DNA of 42,553 nucleotides from Bradyrhizobium sp. (GTDB taxonomy: Bacteria; Pseudomonadota; Alphaproteobacteria; Rhizobiales; Xanthobacteraceae), in contig NZ_DAHUXJ010000135.1 of assembly GCF_027307225.1 (NCBI RefSeq), positions 1-42,553 on the forward strand. The letters run 5' to 3'. How positions within the stretch are numbered: the stretch's first letter is position 1; each line of letters opens with the position of its first letter. The position numbers and the translations under genes were made by a program. A model generated the notes under the pieces. It was given only the letters and a program-made list of their open reading frames with translations. It did no database searches and was not told where the DNA came from. This document shows, in pieces, positions 16,942-24,722 of this stretch.

Positions 16942-19900
16942 TCACGCCTGGAGAAGGGCGTAGGCGTCCCGCAAGTCCTTAAGGTCGAACCCTTCTTGGA
17001 AGCGGCCGTAGACCTCGGCGAGCCTCTGTTTGGCTTTCGCCGCCTTGTCTTCGCCTGACCAGAGCCGGCAGAGTTCTGCGGCGGCTCTAAGCTCAAGCAA
17101 CTTTGCGCCCTGCTGGCCGGCGACGGCAAGTGCCCGCTCGAAATAATCCTCGGCAAGTCTCCGACGCTCGTCTTCCGGCGCTCGAGCGGTGTCTTGAAGC
17201 ATGAGCCTGCCCTTGTGCCGATAGAGCTCGGCCTCATACCAGCGCTCGCCGGAATTGCGAACTGCGGCCTCTGCTTCATCCAGCAAACGGAACGCCTGCT
17301 TCAACTCGCCGATCATGGCCAGCGCCTCCGCCATCAGAGCGAGATAGTACGGCCGCATAATGCCAGCCCCTGTGGCCTGATAGCCCGCGACGCCCTGGCG
17401 CATCAGCGCGATGCCCTCGTCGACCTTGTTGCCGGCGGTCAGCGCCCAGCCGCGCAAGATCGTCCCAATCAGCTGCCAGAACACGAACTCACGCTCGGCA
17501 GAGATCGCGATTGCCGCGTCTGCGTCTTTTTCGGCGGCGCCTGCGTTCTGACTGAGCTGATGGATCCATGCCGAGAAGTCGAGCGCGGCAGCCAGACTGT
17601 AGGGATGCGACAATTCCTGCGCTAGCGCCAAGGCCTCGTCATTTCTCTTGAGCGCCTGCTCGGGAAGCCCCAGGAACCAAAGACAGAAGGCGGCCTGCGA
17701 CCGACAGACCACGCCGGGATCCTGCCCATAGGCGAAGGCCAGGGGCGCGTGCTTCTCGCGGTCGTAGATATCGATCCCCTGATCGAGCTCGCTCAGCGCC
17801 GATTCAAACTGTCCTAGATTCGTCAGCGAGACCCCCAGCGCATGGTGGGCCAGAATGAGGAGGTCCGTGTCGTTCACGGCCCCCGCTATGCGGCGGCACT
17901 GGTGAGCCAACTCGTGGGCTTTCCCGTGTTCCGCACAGGCGATGTAGAAAACCCATAGTCCCCACAGGACGGGAAACAGCTGGGGAGCATCTCCGGAAAG
18001 TTTGCATATCTCATGCGCGCGCTCGTAGACTTTTCCCACCTCGGGGGACGCAAAGCCCCTGGTCGCAATGAGAGGTGTCCCGAGCGCGAGCTGTAGCGCG
18101 AGCTCCCGCTGAAGCCGCTCCGGGCTCTCCGGCAAAGTCAGGAGCTGTTCTTGTGCCTTGGTCAGGTGAGCGATCGCTTCGAGATTCGCCGACCGCCGCA
18201 TCGCGTTCGCCGCCGCCGCTTGCCAGTAGGGAAGCGCCGCGTCCTTGAGATCCGCACCGGTGTAATGGTGCGCCACAAGCTCCGGCTGGGCTTCGACGAT
18301 TTCCGGAAACCGCGCCTTCAACGTCTCGGCGACCTTGCGGTGATGCTCCTTCCGCTTGCTCCTCACCAGTGACTGATAAGCCGCCTCTTGAATCAGCGCA
18401 TGTTTGAATCGATAGCTCGGTGACGAGGCGACGCTCTGATCGAAGAGAAGCTCCGCCGCGACGAGCTTCCTCAACTCAGCGTTCAGCCACTCTTCGCCGC
18501 CGGACATCACCTCGCGCAGCAGCTTTGCCGAAAATTCGGAGCCAAGCACGGAAGCGATCTGCGCGACCTGTTTGGCCTGGCCTAAGCGATCGAGCCTCGC
18601 CGTCAGCATGTCCCGCAGCGTCGCGGGGATATCGCGCCGGGGCGGGCTTGCACTTCCTCGCTCGATCAGAACCTTGGTCAACTCTTCGATGAAGAGCGGG
18701 ACGCCCTCGGTCCGGTCGATGATTTCTTCGACGGTTGAGTTCGAGAGCGCCCTGTCCCGGGTCAGGTTCGCTATCATCTCCGCGCTTCCACCTCGCGACA
18801 GGCGGTCAAGTCTGACGTGCTCCACGTAAGGCCGCCCGTGCCACGGAGGCGTGAATTCGGGTCGGAACGTCACTGCGAGCAGAAGCGGAAGGTTCGGCGC
18901 ACGATCCACCAGAAGGCTCAAAAGCTCGAGCGACGTCGGGTCGATCCAGTGAACGTCTTCGAACACCATCAGCGTCGGCTGACGGGCAAGCCCTTCGAGC
19001 TGCGCTATCAAGGCCTGCAGTGTTTTCTCGCGCCTCTTCTGCGGACTGAGGTCGAGAGGCGGGAATCGGCCCTCAGTGCAAATCGAAAGAAGCTCCGCGA
19101 TCAGGGGCATAACCTCGTCGACGTTGACCAACGCTCGGCTGAGCGTCGCCTCTAGCTTGTTGAGCTTTTGCTCGGGCATGTCGTCATGTTCAATTCTGGC
19201 CGCCCTTTGGAGCTGCCCGATGACGGGGTAGAGCGCGCTCCCCTGGCGATGCGGTGCACAGAACACCCTCACTTCAAGATGCGGCTTGTCCTTGAGCCGG
19301 TCGAGCAGACCCTGAACCAGGCGCGACTTTCCGATGCCGGGCTCGCTGGAGATCAGCAAGACACGACCATTTCCCGCCTTGGCCTTCTCCCAGCACCCGA
19401 CCATTAAGTCGGTCTCTTGTTCTCGGCCGACCAGCGGTGTATCCGGGGTACGCAGCGCCCTGAAACGGTTGACGGTTTCGGCCGATTTGATGACCCGCCA
19501 GGTTTCAATCGGCATCGCGAAGCCTTTGAGTCGCCTGGCATCGACCGGGGCGTATTCGAAAAGGTCCCTGACCAGTTGCCGGGTTTCGCCGCTGATCACG
19601 ACAGTGTTCGGCTCGGCGCAAGTCTGAAGGCGAGCCGCGAGGTTGGGCGTTTCGCCCACCACGTCGTGACTCTGCTCCGTGCCGGCGCCGAACAGGTCTC
19701 CGATCAGGACCAGGCCGCTTGCAATGCCAACCCGCACTTGCAGTGGCCGTCCGATGTCGTCACGAAGCTGCCCGACGTTTTCGACCAGGCCGAGCCCCGC
19801 ATTCACCGCGCGTTCGGCGTCGTCCTCGCTTGCCCGCGGGTATCCGAAATAGGCAAGCACGCCGTCGCCCAGATATCGCGCGACGAAGCCGCCCGTCTCT

Positions 19901-20241
19901 GTGAGAACGCGCACGCAGCATTTGCGATATCGCGACATGATTTCGTTAAGCGCTTCCGGATCGAGACGGGTGGAAAGTGCGGTCGATCCGACCAAGTCGC
20001 AGAAAAGAATTGTCAAGTGCCGGCGCTCGGCATCGCCCTGAAGCTGAAACGACTCCCGATGCGGGTAAGCCTGCGCGACGGCGCTCAGCAATCTTTTGCG
20101 TTCGGCAGGCGGGATCCCCAATTTCTCGAGATCCTGCTCGGAGAGGCTGGAGAGGGCGGAAACATCGATCCCGCTTTCGTGGAGACCGGCTGCATACTCA
20201 GCCAGGCCGATCGACCTCAGGAAGTCTGCGATCGTGGTCAC
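16942..20241 (-). CDS. SAM domain-adenylate cyclase-AAA ATPase-TPR protein
   Basis: Multidomain signalling protein of about 1099 residues. An N-terminal sterile-alpha-motif domain (FLRSIGLAEYAAGLHESGID) is followed by a class III nucleotide cyclase domain (about 75-250). This has metal aspartates in ILFCDLVGST (D82) and YLGDGVLAYFG (D126) and the transition-state pair in GETPNLAARLQ. A STAND-type ATPase follows: Walker A SEPGIGKS (about 299-306) and Walker B LMVFEDVHWIDPTS. A long TPR-like helical region completes it. GTG 20241 is preferred because GGAGG stands 5 nt before it; the TTG at 20253 includes that Shine-Dalgarno. Cyclase-AAA-TPR proteins of this design are common and amplified in Bradyrhizobium; stimuli are unknown. 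Confidence 0.93.
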   Translation of the reverse strand: MTTIADFLRSIGLAEYAAGLHESGIDVSALSSLSEQDLEKLGIPPAERKRLLSAVAQAYPHRESFQLQGDAERRHLTILFCDLVGSTALSTRLDPEALNEIMSRYRKCCVRVLTETGGFVARYLGDGVLAYFGYPRASEDDAERAVNAGLGLVENVGQLRDDIGRPLQVRVGIASGLVLIGDLFGAGTEQSHDVVGETPNLAARLQTCAEPNTVVISGETRQLVRDLFEYAPVDARRLKGFAMPIETWRVIKSAETVNRFRALRTPDTPLVGREQETDLMVGCWEKAKAGNGRVLLISSEPGIGKSRLVQGLLDRLKDKPHLEVRVFCAPHRQGSALYPVIGQLQRAARIEHDDMPEQKLNKLEATLSRALVNVDEVMPLIAELLSICTEGRFPPLDLSPQKRREKTLQALIAQLEGLARQPTLMVFEDVHWIDPTSLELLSLLVDRAPNLPLLLAVTFRPEFTPPWHGRPYVEHVRLDRLSRGGSAEMIANLTRDRALSNSTVEEIIDRTEGVPLFIEELTKVLIERGSASPPRRDIPATLRDMLTARLDRLGQAKQVAQIASVLGSEFSAKLLREVMSGGEEWLNAELRKLVAAELLFDQSVASSPSYRFKHALIQEAAYQSLVRSKRKEHHRKVAETLKARFPEIVEAQPELVAHHYTGADLKDAALPYWQAAAANAMRRSANLEAIAHLTKAQEQLLTLPESPERLQRELALQLALGTPLIATRGFASPEVGKVYERAHEICKLSGDAPQLFPVLWGLWVFYIACAEHGKAHELAHQCRRIAGAVNDTDLLILAHHALGVSLTNLGQFESALSELDQGIDIYDREKHAPLAFAYGQDPGVVCRSQAAFCLWFLGLPEQALKRNDEALALAQELSHPYSLAAALDFSAWIHQLSQNAGAAEKDADAAIAISAEREFVFWQLIGTILRGWALTAGNKVDEGIALMRQGVAGYQATGAGIMRPYYLALMAEALAMIGELKQAFRLLDEAEAAVRNSGERWYEAELYRHKGRLMLQDTARAPEDERRRLAEDYFERALAVAGQQGAKLLELRAAAELCRLWSGEDKAAKAKQRLAEVYGRFQEGFDLKDLRDAYALLQA

Positions 20242-20417
20242 GACGCCCTCCAATTCTCGACCAAGCGGTCAAGCGATCGGAACTTGTTTACTTGTTGACC
20301 CGACGAGAATACCGATTGGCGCCATTTTGCATCGTCTCGCGTCCATTTTCCAGCAAAACCCGGCGCCGCAACGTTCGTCGCCTGCGTGAGGAGTAGCGCC
20401 GCTTAGCAAATTTGTTT

Positions 20418-20496
20418 CTAGTACCGCCGATCTGAAGTCCGTGCACCACAAGCGGCGCACTCGATCAGGGACTTCAGATCGACAAAGCGGTACTAG
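20418..20496. repeat. CTAG hairpin R1 (79 bp)
   Basis: Outer stem CTAGTACCGC/GCGGTACTAG (10 bp) and inner stem CGATCTGAAGTCC/GGACTTCAGATCG (13 bp), with a one-sided ACAAA bulge on the right. It is the reverse-orientation copy of R5 (24346-24424). The 437-bp gap 20242-20678 holds only R1 and R2. Confidence 0.9.
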
Positions 20497-20510
20497 AATC
20501 AATAAGTTTG

Positions 20511-20586
20511 CTAGTGCCCACGACTTTCCGAAGTTCGTGAAGGTGGGTGCTGCGATGGAGCACGAACTTCGGAAAGCGGGCACTAG
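20511..20586. repeat. CTAG hairpin R2 (76 bp)
   Basis: Outer stem CTAGTGCCC/GGGCACTAG and 16-bp inner stem CTTTCCGAAGTTCGTG/CACGAACTTCGGAAAG. It is separated from R1 by AATCAATAAGTTTG. It is the inverted copy of R4; R1-spacer-R2 as a block reappears inverted at 24256-24424. Confidence 0.9.
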
Positions 20587-20678
20587 GGATCGAGCTGAGC
20601 CGCTCGTCGCAATCAGTCAAGCGGGGTCACGGTTCAGGACGGAATCTCGGCTGCCGGCAAAGCCGGCTGAGACTGAGG

Positions 20679-21536
20679 TTATCTTTCGCGGCCCTTCGCG
20701 AAGCTGATCATCGCATAACGGAGGCCGCCGTGCGCCAATCCGTCGCGGACCAGGGCGTGCGCCCGGCGCGAAGCCGAATAGCGCGCTGCGGTTTCTCCGC
20801 TCGCAGCGGCGCCGTCAGACTCCAGGTCGATGAGCGCGAGCGTCGTCGTCCAGAAGTGCACGGTCTGTTCCGTCACGTCGACGACCGAGCCCATCTTCAA
20901 CCCGCTTTCGCGCGCCGCCGCGAAATATTCGTCGATAGTGCCGATCCGGGTATGCCAGTGGCTATTGAACAAATCCGCGTATTTTGGATCTTCGAGAAAA
21001 CAATCGATAATGAAGATCGAGCCTCCCGGCCTCAGCAACGAGGCCGTGCGACCCAGCCAGTCTCTGCGCGGAAGGTATCCGGAGCTGTCGATCGCGACCG
21101 CGGCGTCGAAGCGGTTCTCACCAGGCAGGTCGGCTGCGTCGCAGATGAGCGGTGTGACCTGATGGCTGACCCCGGCCTCCATCGAGAAACGCGTCACCCA
21201 CTCCTTGTGGGATGGTACACAGGTGACCGCCGTTACCTGCGCTCCGAATTCCTTGGCCCAAAAAATCGAGCCGCCGCCGAGGCCGCAGCCGACATCGAGG
21301 ATCTCGCCGCTCAGTTCACTGGACGCATCCCACACTTCGGCCGCGCGCCGAAGCATAAGCTCCTGCCCGTCGACGAGCGCGCGGCGCAACACCGGGATCG
21401 TAGCGCCTTCCGACGGCGCATCGTCCACGAGGCCCGTATGATAGTGGACGCACGGACCGGGACCGTACCGCGTCAGGATCGATTGAGTCTTCTGATGAAA
21501 ATACGCGATTACGTCCTGAAGGAACGCTGGGGGCAC
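20679..21536 (-). CDS. SAM-dependent methyltransferase
   Basis: Class I methyltransferase of about 285 residues. The SAM-binding motif I reads EILDVGCGLGGGSIFWAKEF, followed by motif II QVTAVTCVPSHKEW, LICDAADLPGENRFDAAVAI, and a post-core LLRPGGSIFIID strand. An N-terminal RYGPGPCVHYHTGLVDD segment resembles small-molecule C- or N-methyltransferases acting on lipids or terpenoids rather than nucleic-acid enzymes; the substrate remains unassigned. GTG 21536 is chosen; TTG codons at 21551 and 21545 are in frame and no start has a convincing Shine-Dalgarno. It lies in the three-gene segment bracketed by inverted R1-R2/R4-R5 hairpin blocks. Confidence 0.85.
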   Translation of the reverse strand: MPPAFLQDVIAYFHQKTQSILTRYGPGPCVHYHTGLVDDAPSEGATIPVLRRALVDGQELMLRRAAEVWDASSELSGEILDVGCGLGGGSIFWAKEFGAQVTAVTCVPSHKEWVTRFSMEAGVSHQVTPLICDAADLPGENRFDAAVAIDSSGYLPRRDWLGRTASLLRPGGSIFIIDCFLEDPKYADLFNSHWHTRIGTIDEYFAAARESGLKMGSVVDVTEQTVHFWTTTLALIDLESDGAAASGETAARYSASRRAHALVRDGLAHGGLRYAMISFAKGRER

Positions 21537-21650
21537 ACAGTTCAATCCCAATGTTCGGGTAGAGCATCAATTCTACGCAGCTGACAGGCTGCCCAGAAGA
21601 GAGCTACCGACAAATGGCCTAGTAGAACAAGACGCAGAGACCGTTAAGTT

Positions 21651-22070
21651 CTAATCACCCACCAAGTGTTGGGCCCAAATAACGGTCAGCAAGAAACCTT
21701 TCGCGGGGGAAAATTGGAAAGCGTAATTGATCGATACTTTTACGTGATGGCTGGCCTTATGAGTCCATAGCGCGACCCCCTGCACCGCCAACGGATAAAC
21801 GCTTGGAAACCAGGTAATTTCATTGGTCGGATCGAACTGTAGATCGGCCGGAGTACCCGTGCTTATACTTTTAAAATACGCAATGACATTCGCCTTGCCC
21901 ACTGTATAGCCGGGTTGGCTCAAGTTGTAGGCTACAACATCATTATCAAGATAGTTTCCGTATGTAGGCCAGTCGTTTTTGTTGAAGGCATCAGTGGCGT
22001 TATTGAACGTTCCCAATACGCCCTGTACCTGCGCAGCTGTACTGGTAATTTGCGCGGCTGTTAATACCAT
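21651..22070 (-). CDS. SnoaL/NTF2-like domain protein
   Basis: Protein of 139 residues beginning MVLTAAQITSTAAQV. The pattern of an amphipathic helix (FNNATDAFNKNDWPTYGNYL), then DNDVVAYNLSQPGY, GKANVIAYFKSI and a sheet of alternating hydrophobics is typical of the NTF2/SnoaL cone fold, used by isomerases, cyclases and many binding proteins. ATG 22070 has GGTGGAG at ideal spacing. Base composition is visibly more AT-rich than all neighbours, and codon use includes many A/T third positions, suggesting recent transfer. Adjacent to a methyltransferase of unknown substrate, it might act in a small metabolic pathway, but this is only contextual inference. Confidence 0.7.
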   Translation of the reverse strand: MVLTAAQITSTAAQVQGVLGTFNNATDAFNKNDWPTYGNYLDNDVVAYNLSQPGYTVGKANVIAYFKSISTGTPADLQFDPTNEITWFPSVYPLAVQGVALWTHKASHHVKVSINYAFQFSPAKGFLLTVIWAQHLVGD

Positions 22071-22344
22071 TGCTTTCTCCACCTAATTATTTTGTTCGTC
22101 GCAATTACAAACAAGATATTTGGCGGGCGCGGTTCGCGTCGATCACCGAACCCAGCACCACAGCATAAGCCTCAAAAGCCAACTCTTGGAAGGTAACTGG
22201 GCTGGTCGAAGCACTTTGTTTACCGGCCGTCAGGTCAGCATCCTTGACCTGGCGTGCCAGTTAGCGGGTTTCCCGTCTCGGTTGGTTGATGCAGATCAAT
22301 GGTCTGCTTTGAATGCGGCGTCGTGTCGTCGACCGATTCCGCCG

Positions 22345-24159
22345 CTAATAGCCTTCCGCGAGCCCGGTGCCGCGGCGGGGATCGTTCGCGCCGTAATATT
22401 TGTTTCGCGCGACCGGCTTTCCGCCAAGGCTCGGCGCGCCGACGATGATGGCGGCGAGGTGATTGGCCGGCAGTGAATCGCTGAAGCGATATCCCATGCC
22501 TTCCAGGATGCGGCGGGTGTCGGGTGAAATTGCGTACGGCTCGACGCTCGTCACGTCCGGCAGCCACTGGTGATGGATGCGCGGGGCGTCGACGGCTTCC
22601 TGAATGTTCATGCCGAAGTCGACGACGTTAAGGATGGTTTGCAATACCGCCGTGATGATACGCCTCCCGCCCGGCGTGCCGAGAACGAGCACCGGCTTGC
22701 CATCCCTGGTGAGGATCGTCGGGCTCATCGAACTCAAGGGAATCTTGCCGGGCGCCACGGCGTTCGCGTCGCCCGGCACAACCCCATAGGCGTTGAGCCG
22801 GCCCGGGTCCGGCGTGAAATCGTCCATCTCGTCGTTCATCAGCACCCCTGTGCCGGCGGCGACGACTTTCGCGCCGAACCAGTCATTCAGCGTGTAGGTC
22901 AGCGAGACGGCGTTGCCGTCATGGTCGATAATTGAAAAGTGCGTGGTGTGAGAGCCTTCATGGGCGATCGCCTCCTTGCCGAGTTCGCTGGAGATGCCGG
23001 CCTTGTCGGCAGCGATGGAATCGCGGATTTTGGCCGCATAGTTCTTGTCGATCAGCCGTGTCACCGGATTTTTGACGAAGGCCGGATCGCCGAGCAGGGT
23101 GTTGCGATCGGCATAGGCGTGACGCATCGCCTCGATCTCGTCATGCAGCACCTGCGCGGAGCCCCAGCCGAGCTGGTGGAGCGGATATCCCTCCAGAATG
23201 TTCAGCATCTCGCACAACGTCGTACCGCCCGAGCTCGGTGGCGGCGCCGAGATCACATGATAGCCGCGATAGTCGCATTCCAGCGGCGCCAGTTCGCGCG
23301 TCCTGTAGCTTGCGAGATCCTCTTCGCTGATGATTCCGCTGCCCGCGCGGCTCGCTTTGACGATGGCGGCTGCGGTCTTGCCGCGATAGAAGCCATCCGT
23401 GCCGTGCGCTTTGATCAGGCGCAACGTGTCGGCGAGCTCCGGTTGAACCAGTTTTTGGCCAGCCACAAAGGGCTGGTCCTTGTTGAGGAAAATCCTGGCA
23501 GTTGACGGAAATTTCCTGAAATCGTCGGTCGCCGTCGCCAGCATATCGACATCGCCCTGGTCGAGCGTGTATCCATCGTCGGCCAGTTCGATCGCGGGTC
23601 GGAGCAATGCGGCCCGCGACATCGTTCCGTATTTCCGGCGCGCATATTCCAGGCCCGACACGGTGCCGGGGATGCCGACGGCAAGCCAGCCGACCGTGCT
23701 CAGGCCTTTGACGATCTTTCCGTCGTTGTCGAGATACATGTCGCGGGTCGCCGCCCGCGGCGCCTTCTCGCGAAAGTCGAGGAATGTCTTGCGACCGTCG
23801 GCAAAGCGGATGGTCATGAAGCCGCCGCCACCCAGATTGCCGGCGGCGGGATAGACCACGGCGAGCGCGTACCCGACCGCGACCGCGGCATCGACCGCGT
23901 TGCCGCCACGCTTGAGAACGTTGACCCCGACGTCGGTTGCCAGGTGTTGCGCCGTGACCACCATGCCCCTTTCGGCGGCCACCGGCCGCATCGAGGCGGC
24001 ATGGATGGTGGGAACCAAAACCGTCGACCACAGGCAGGTCAGCAGGAGGAAGGCCGCCGTCAACCTGCCAAAGGCGAGGTCAAATTGATCTGATCGGGTT
24101 TTCAACTTGAGCCTCGAAGCGCGCAATGACTTGGCCTCTCCGATTGGGTATCTTACCAT
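22345..24159 (-). CDS. ggt: Gamma-glutamyltransferase, secreted
   Basis: Gamma-glutamyltranspeptidase precursor of 604 residues that cleaves glutathione and related gamma-glutamyl compounds in the periplasm. A signal-type hydrophobic stretch follows a basic N-terminus (LTAAFLLLTCLWSTVLVPTI, about 33-52). FREKAP near residue 130 supplies the substrate-binding Arg. Autocleavage should occur before Thr405 in EGSHTTHFSIID, giving the small subunit with the nucleophilic threonine; PLSSMSPTIL and GTPGGRRIITAVLQ follow as in Escherichia coli Ggt. ATG 24159 is used; longer frames read into hairpin R3 and are not credible. It may be transcribed with no partner; the SnoaL-like gene downstream is 275 bp away. 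Confidence 0.93.
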   Translation of the reverse strand: MVRYPIGEAKSLRASRLKLKTRSDQFDLAFGRLTAAFLLLTCLWSTVLVPTIHAASMRPVAAERGMVVTAQHLATDVGVNVLKRGGNAVDAAVAVGYALAVVYPAAGNLGGGGFMTIRFADGRKTFLDFREKAPRAATRDMYLDNDGKIVKGLSTVGWLAVGIPGTVSGLEYARRKYGTMSRAALLRPAIELADDGYTLDQGDVDMLATATDDFRKFPSTARIFLNKDQPFVAGQKLVQPELADTLRLIKAHGTDGFYRGKTAAAIVKASRAGSGIISEEDLASYRTRELAPLECDYRGYHVISAPPPSSGGTTLCEMLNILEGYPLHQLGWGSAQVLHDEIEAMRHAYADRNTLLGDPAFVKNPVTRLIDKNYAAKIRDSIAADKAGISSELGKEAIAHEGSHTTHFSIIDHDGNAVSLTYTLNDWFGAKVVAAGTGVLMNDEMDDFTPDPGRLNAYGVVPGDANAVAPGKIPLSSMSPTILTRDGKPVLVLGTPGGRRIITAVLQTILNVVDFGMNIQEAVDAPRIHHQWLPDVTSVEPYAISPDTRRILEGMGYRFSDSLPANHLAAIIVGAPSLGGKPVARNKYYGANDPRRGTGLAEGY

Positions 24160-24166
24160 CTCGCTA

Positions 24167-24242
24167 CTAGAGCTCCGATTCCGAAGTTCGCAAGTTACTG
24201 AGGCGACCTCCGATGCGAAGTTCGGAATCAAAGGAGCTCTAG
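24167..24242. repeat. CTAG hairpin R3 (76 bp)
   Basis: Outer stem CTAGAGCTCC/GGAGCTCTAG with AAA bulge on the right; inner stem GATTCCGAAGTTCGCA pairs with its partner except at one position. It lies 7 bp upstream of the ggt start codon, where ggt's ribosome-binding region and promoter would normally be. R3-R8 fill the 560-bp gap from 24160 to 24721. Confidence 0.88.
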
Positions 24243-24255
24243 CAAAATTTGGCTT

Positions 24256-24331
24256 CTAGTGCCCATTTTCCGAAGTTCGTGCTCCATCGCAGCGCCCACT
24301 TTCACGAACTTCGGAAAGTCATGGGCACTAG
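24256..24331. repeat. CTAG hairpin R4 (76 bp)
   Basis: Outer stem CTAGTGCCCA/TGGGCACTAG, inner stem TTTCCGAAGTTCGTG/CACGAACTTCGGAAA (15 bp). Inverted copy of R2. The 14-bp spacer to R5, CAAACTTATTGATT, is the exact reverse complement of the R1-R2 spacer. Confidence 0.9.
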
Positions 24332-24345
24332 CAAACTTATTGATT

Positions 24346-24424
24346 CTAGTACCGCTTTATCGATCTGAAGTCCCTGATCGAATTCGCCGCTTGTGGTGCA
24401 GGGACTTCAGATCGGCGGTACTAG
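24346..24424. repeat. CTAG hairpin R5 (79 bp)
   Basis: Outer stem CTAGTACCGC/GCGGTACTAG; inner stem CGATCTGAAGTCCCTG/CAGGGACTTCAGATCG; TTTAT bulge on the left. Its right terminal CTAG is shared with R6. Inverted copy of R1. Confidence 0.9.
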
Positions 24425-24499
24425 TGCGGCTTTTGAATTTGAAGTTCCTATAACGAACTCGCGGCGAAGCTGATAGGAACTTCAAATTCGCCGCACTAG
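24421..24499. repeat. CTAG hairpin R6 (79 bp)
   Basis: Outer stem CTAGTGCGGC/GCCGCACTAG; inner stem GAATTTGAAGTTCCTAT/ATAGGAACTTCAAATTC (17 bp); T-rich bulge on the left. It begins in the CTAG that ends R5, so the two are fused without spacer. Same subfamily as R12. Confidence 0.9.
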
Positions 24500-24553
24500 C
24501 AGGGTCGAATGAAGGTTCTGACGACTTTTAGCAAGGTTTATCTTCGAATGCTC

Positions 24554-24631
24554 TTAGTGATCCGATTCTAACATTCGCTCCCCCATTCTCAGCGGGCACT
24601 TTTGCGAATGTTAGAATCAAAGGATCACCAA
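24554..24631. repeat. Degenerate hairpin R7 (about 78 bp)
   Basis: GTGATCC/GGATCAC outer arms and GATTCTAACATTCGC/GCGAATGTTAGAATC inner arms, AAA bulge on the right. The termini have decayed to TTAG and CCAA. Spacer to R8 is CATCTATGGGATT. Confidence 0.82.
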
Positions 24632-24644
24632 CATCTATGGGATT

Positions 24645-24722
24645 CTAGTGGAGCTTGGGATTTGACATTCGCTTTCATGTTTGCTGCTGGGTGGGGAACG
24701 AATGTCAAATCCGCTCTACTAG
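24645..24722. repeat. CTAG hairpin R8 overlapping a gene start (78 bp)
   Basis: CTAGTGGAGC pairs with GCTCTACTAG with one mismatch; inner stem GGATTTGACATTCG/CGAATGTCAAATCC; TTG bulge on the left. The last G of its terminal CTAG is the first base of the GTG start proposed for the following gene. Confidence 0.87.

Noticed and set aside
20279..20305. GGAAC on the plus strand near the SAM-cyclase gene
   Set aside because: Wrong orientation for that gene and no matching -10 before any plus-strand gene.
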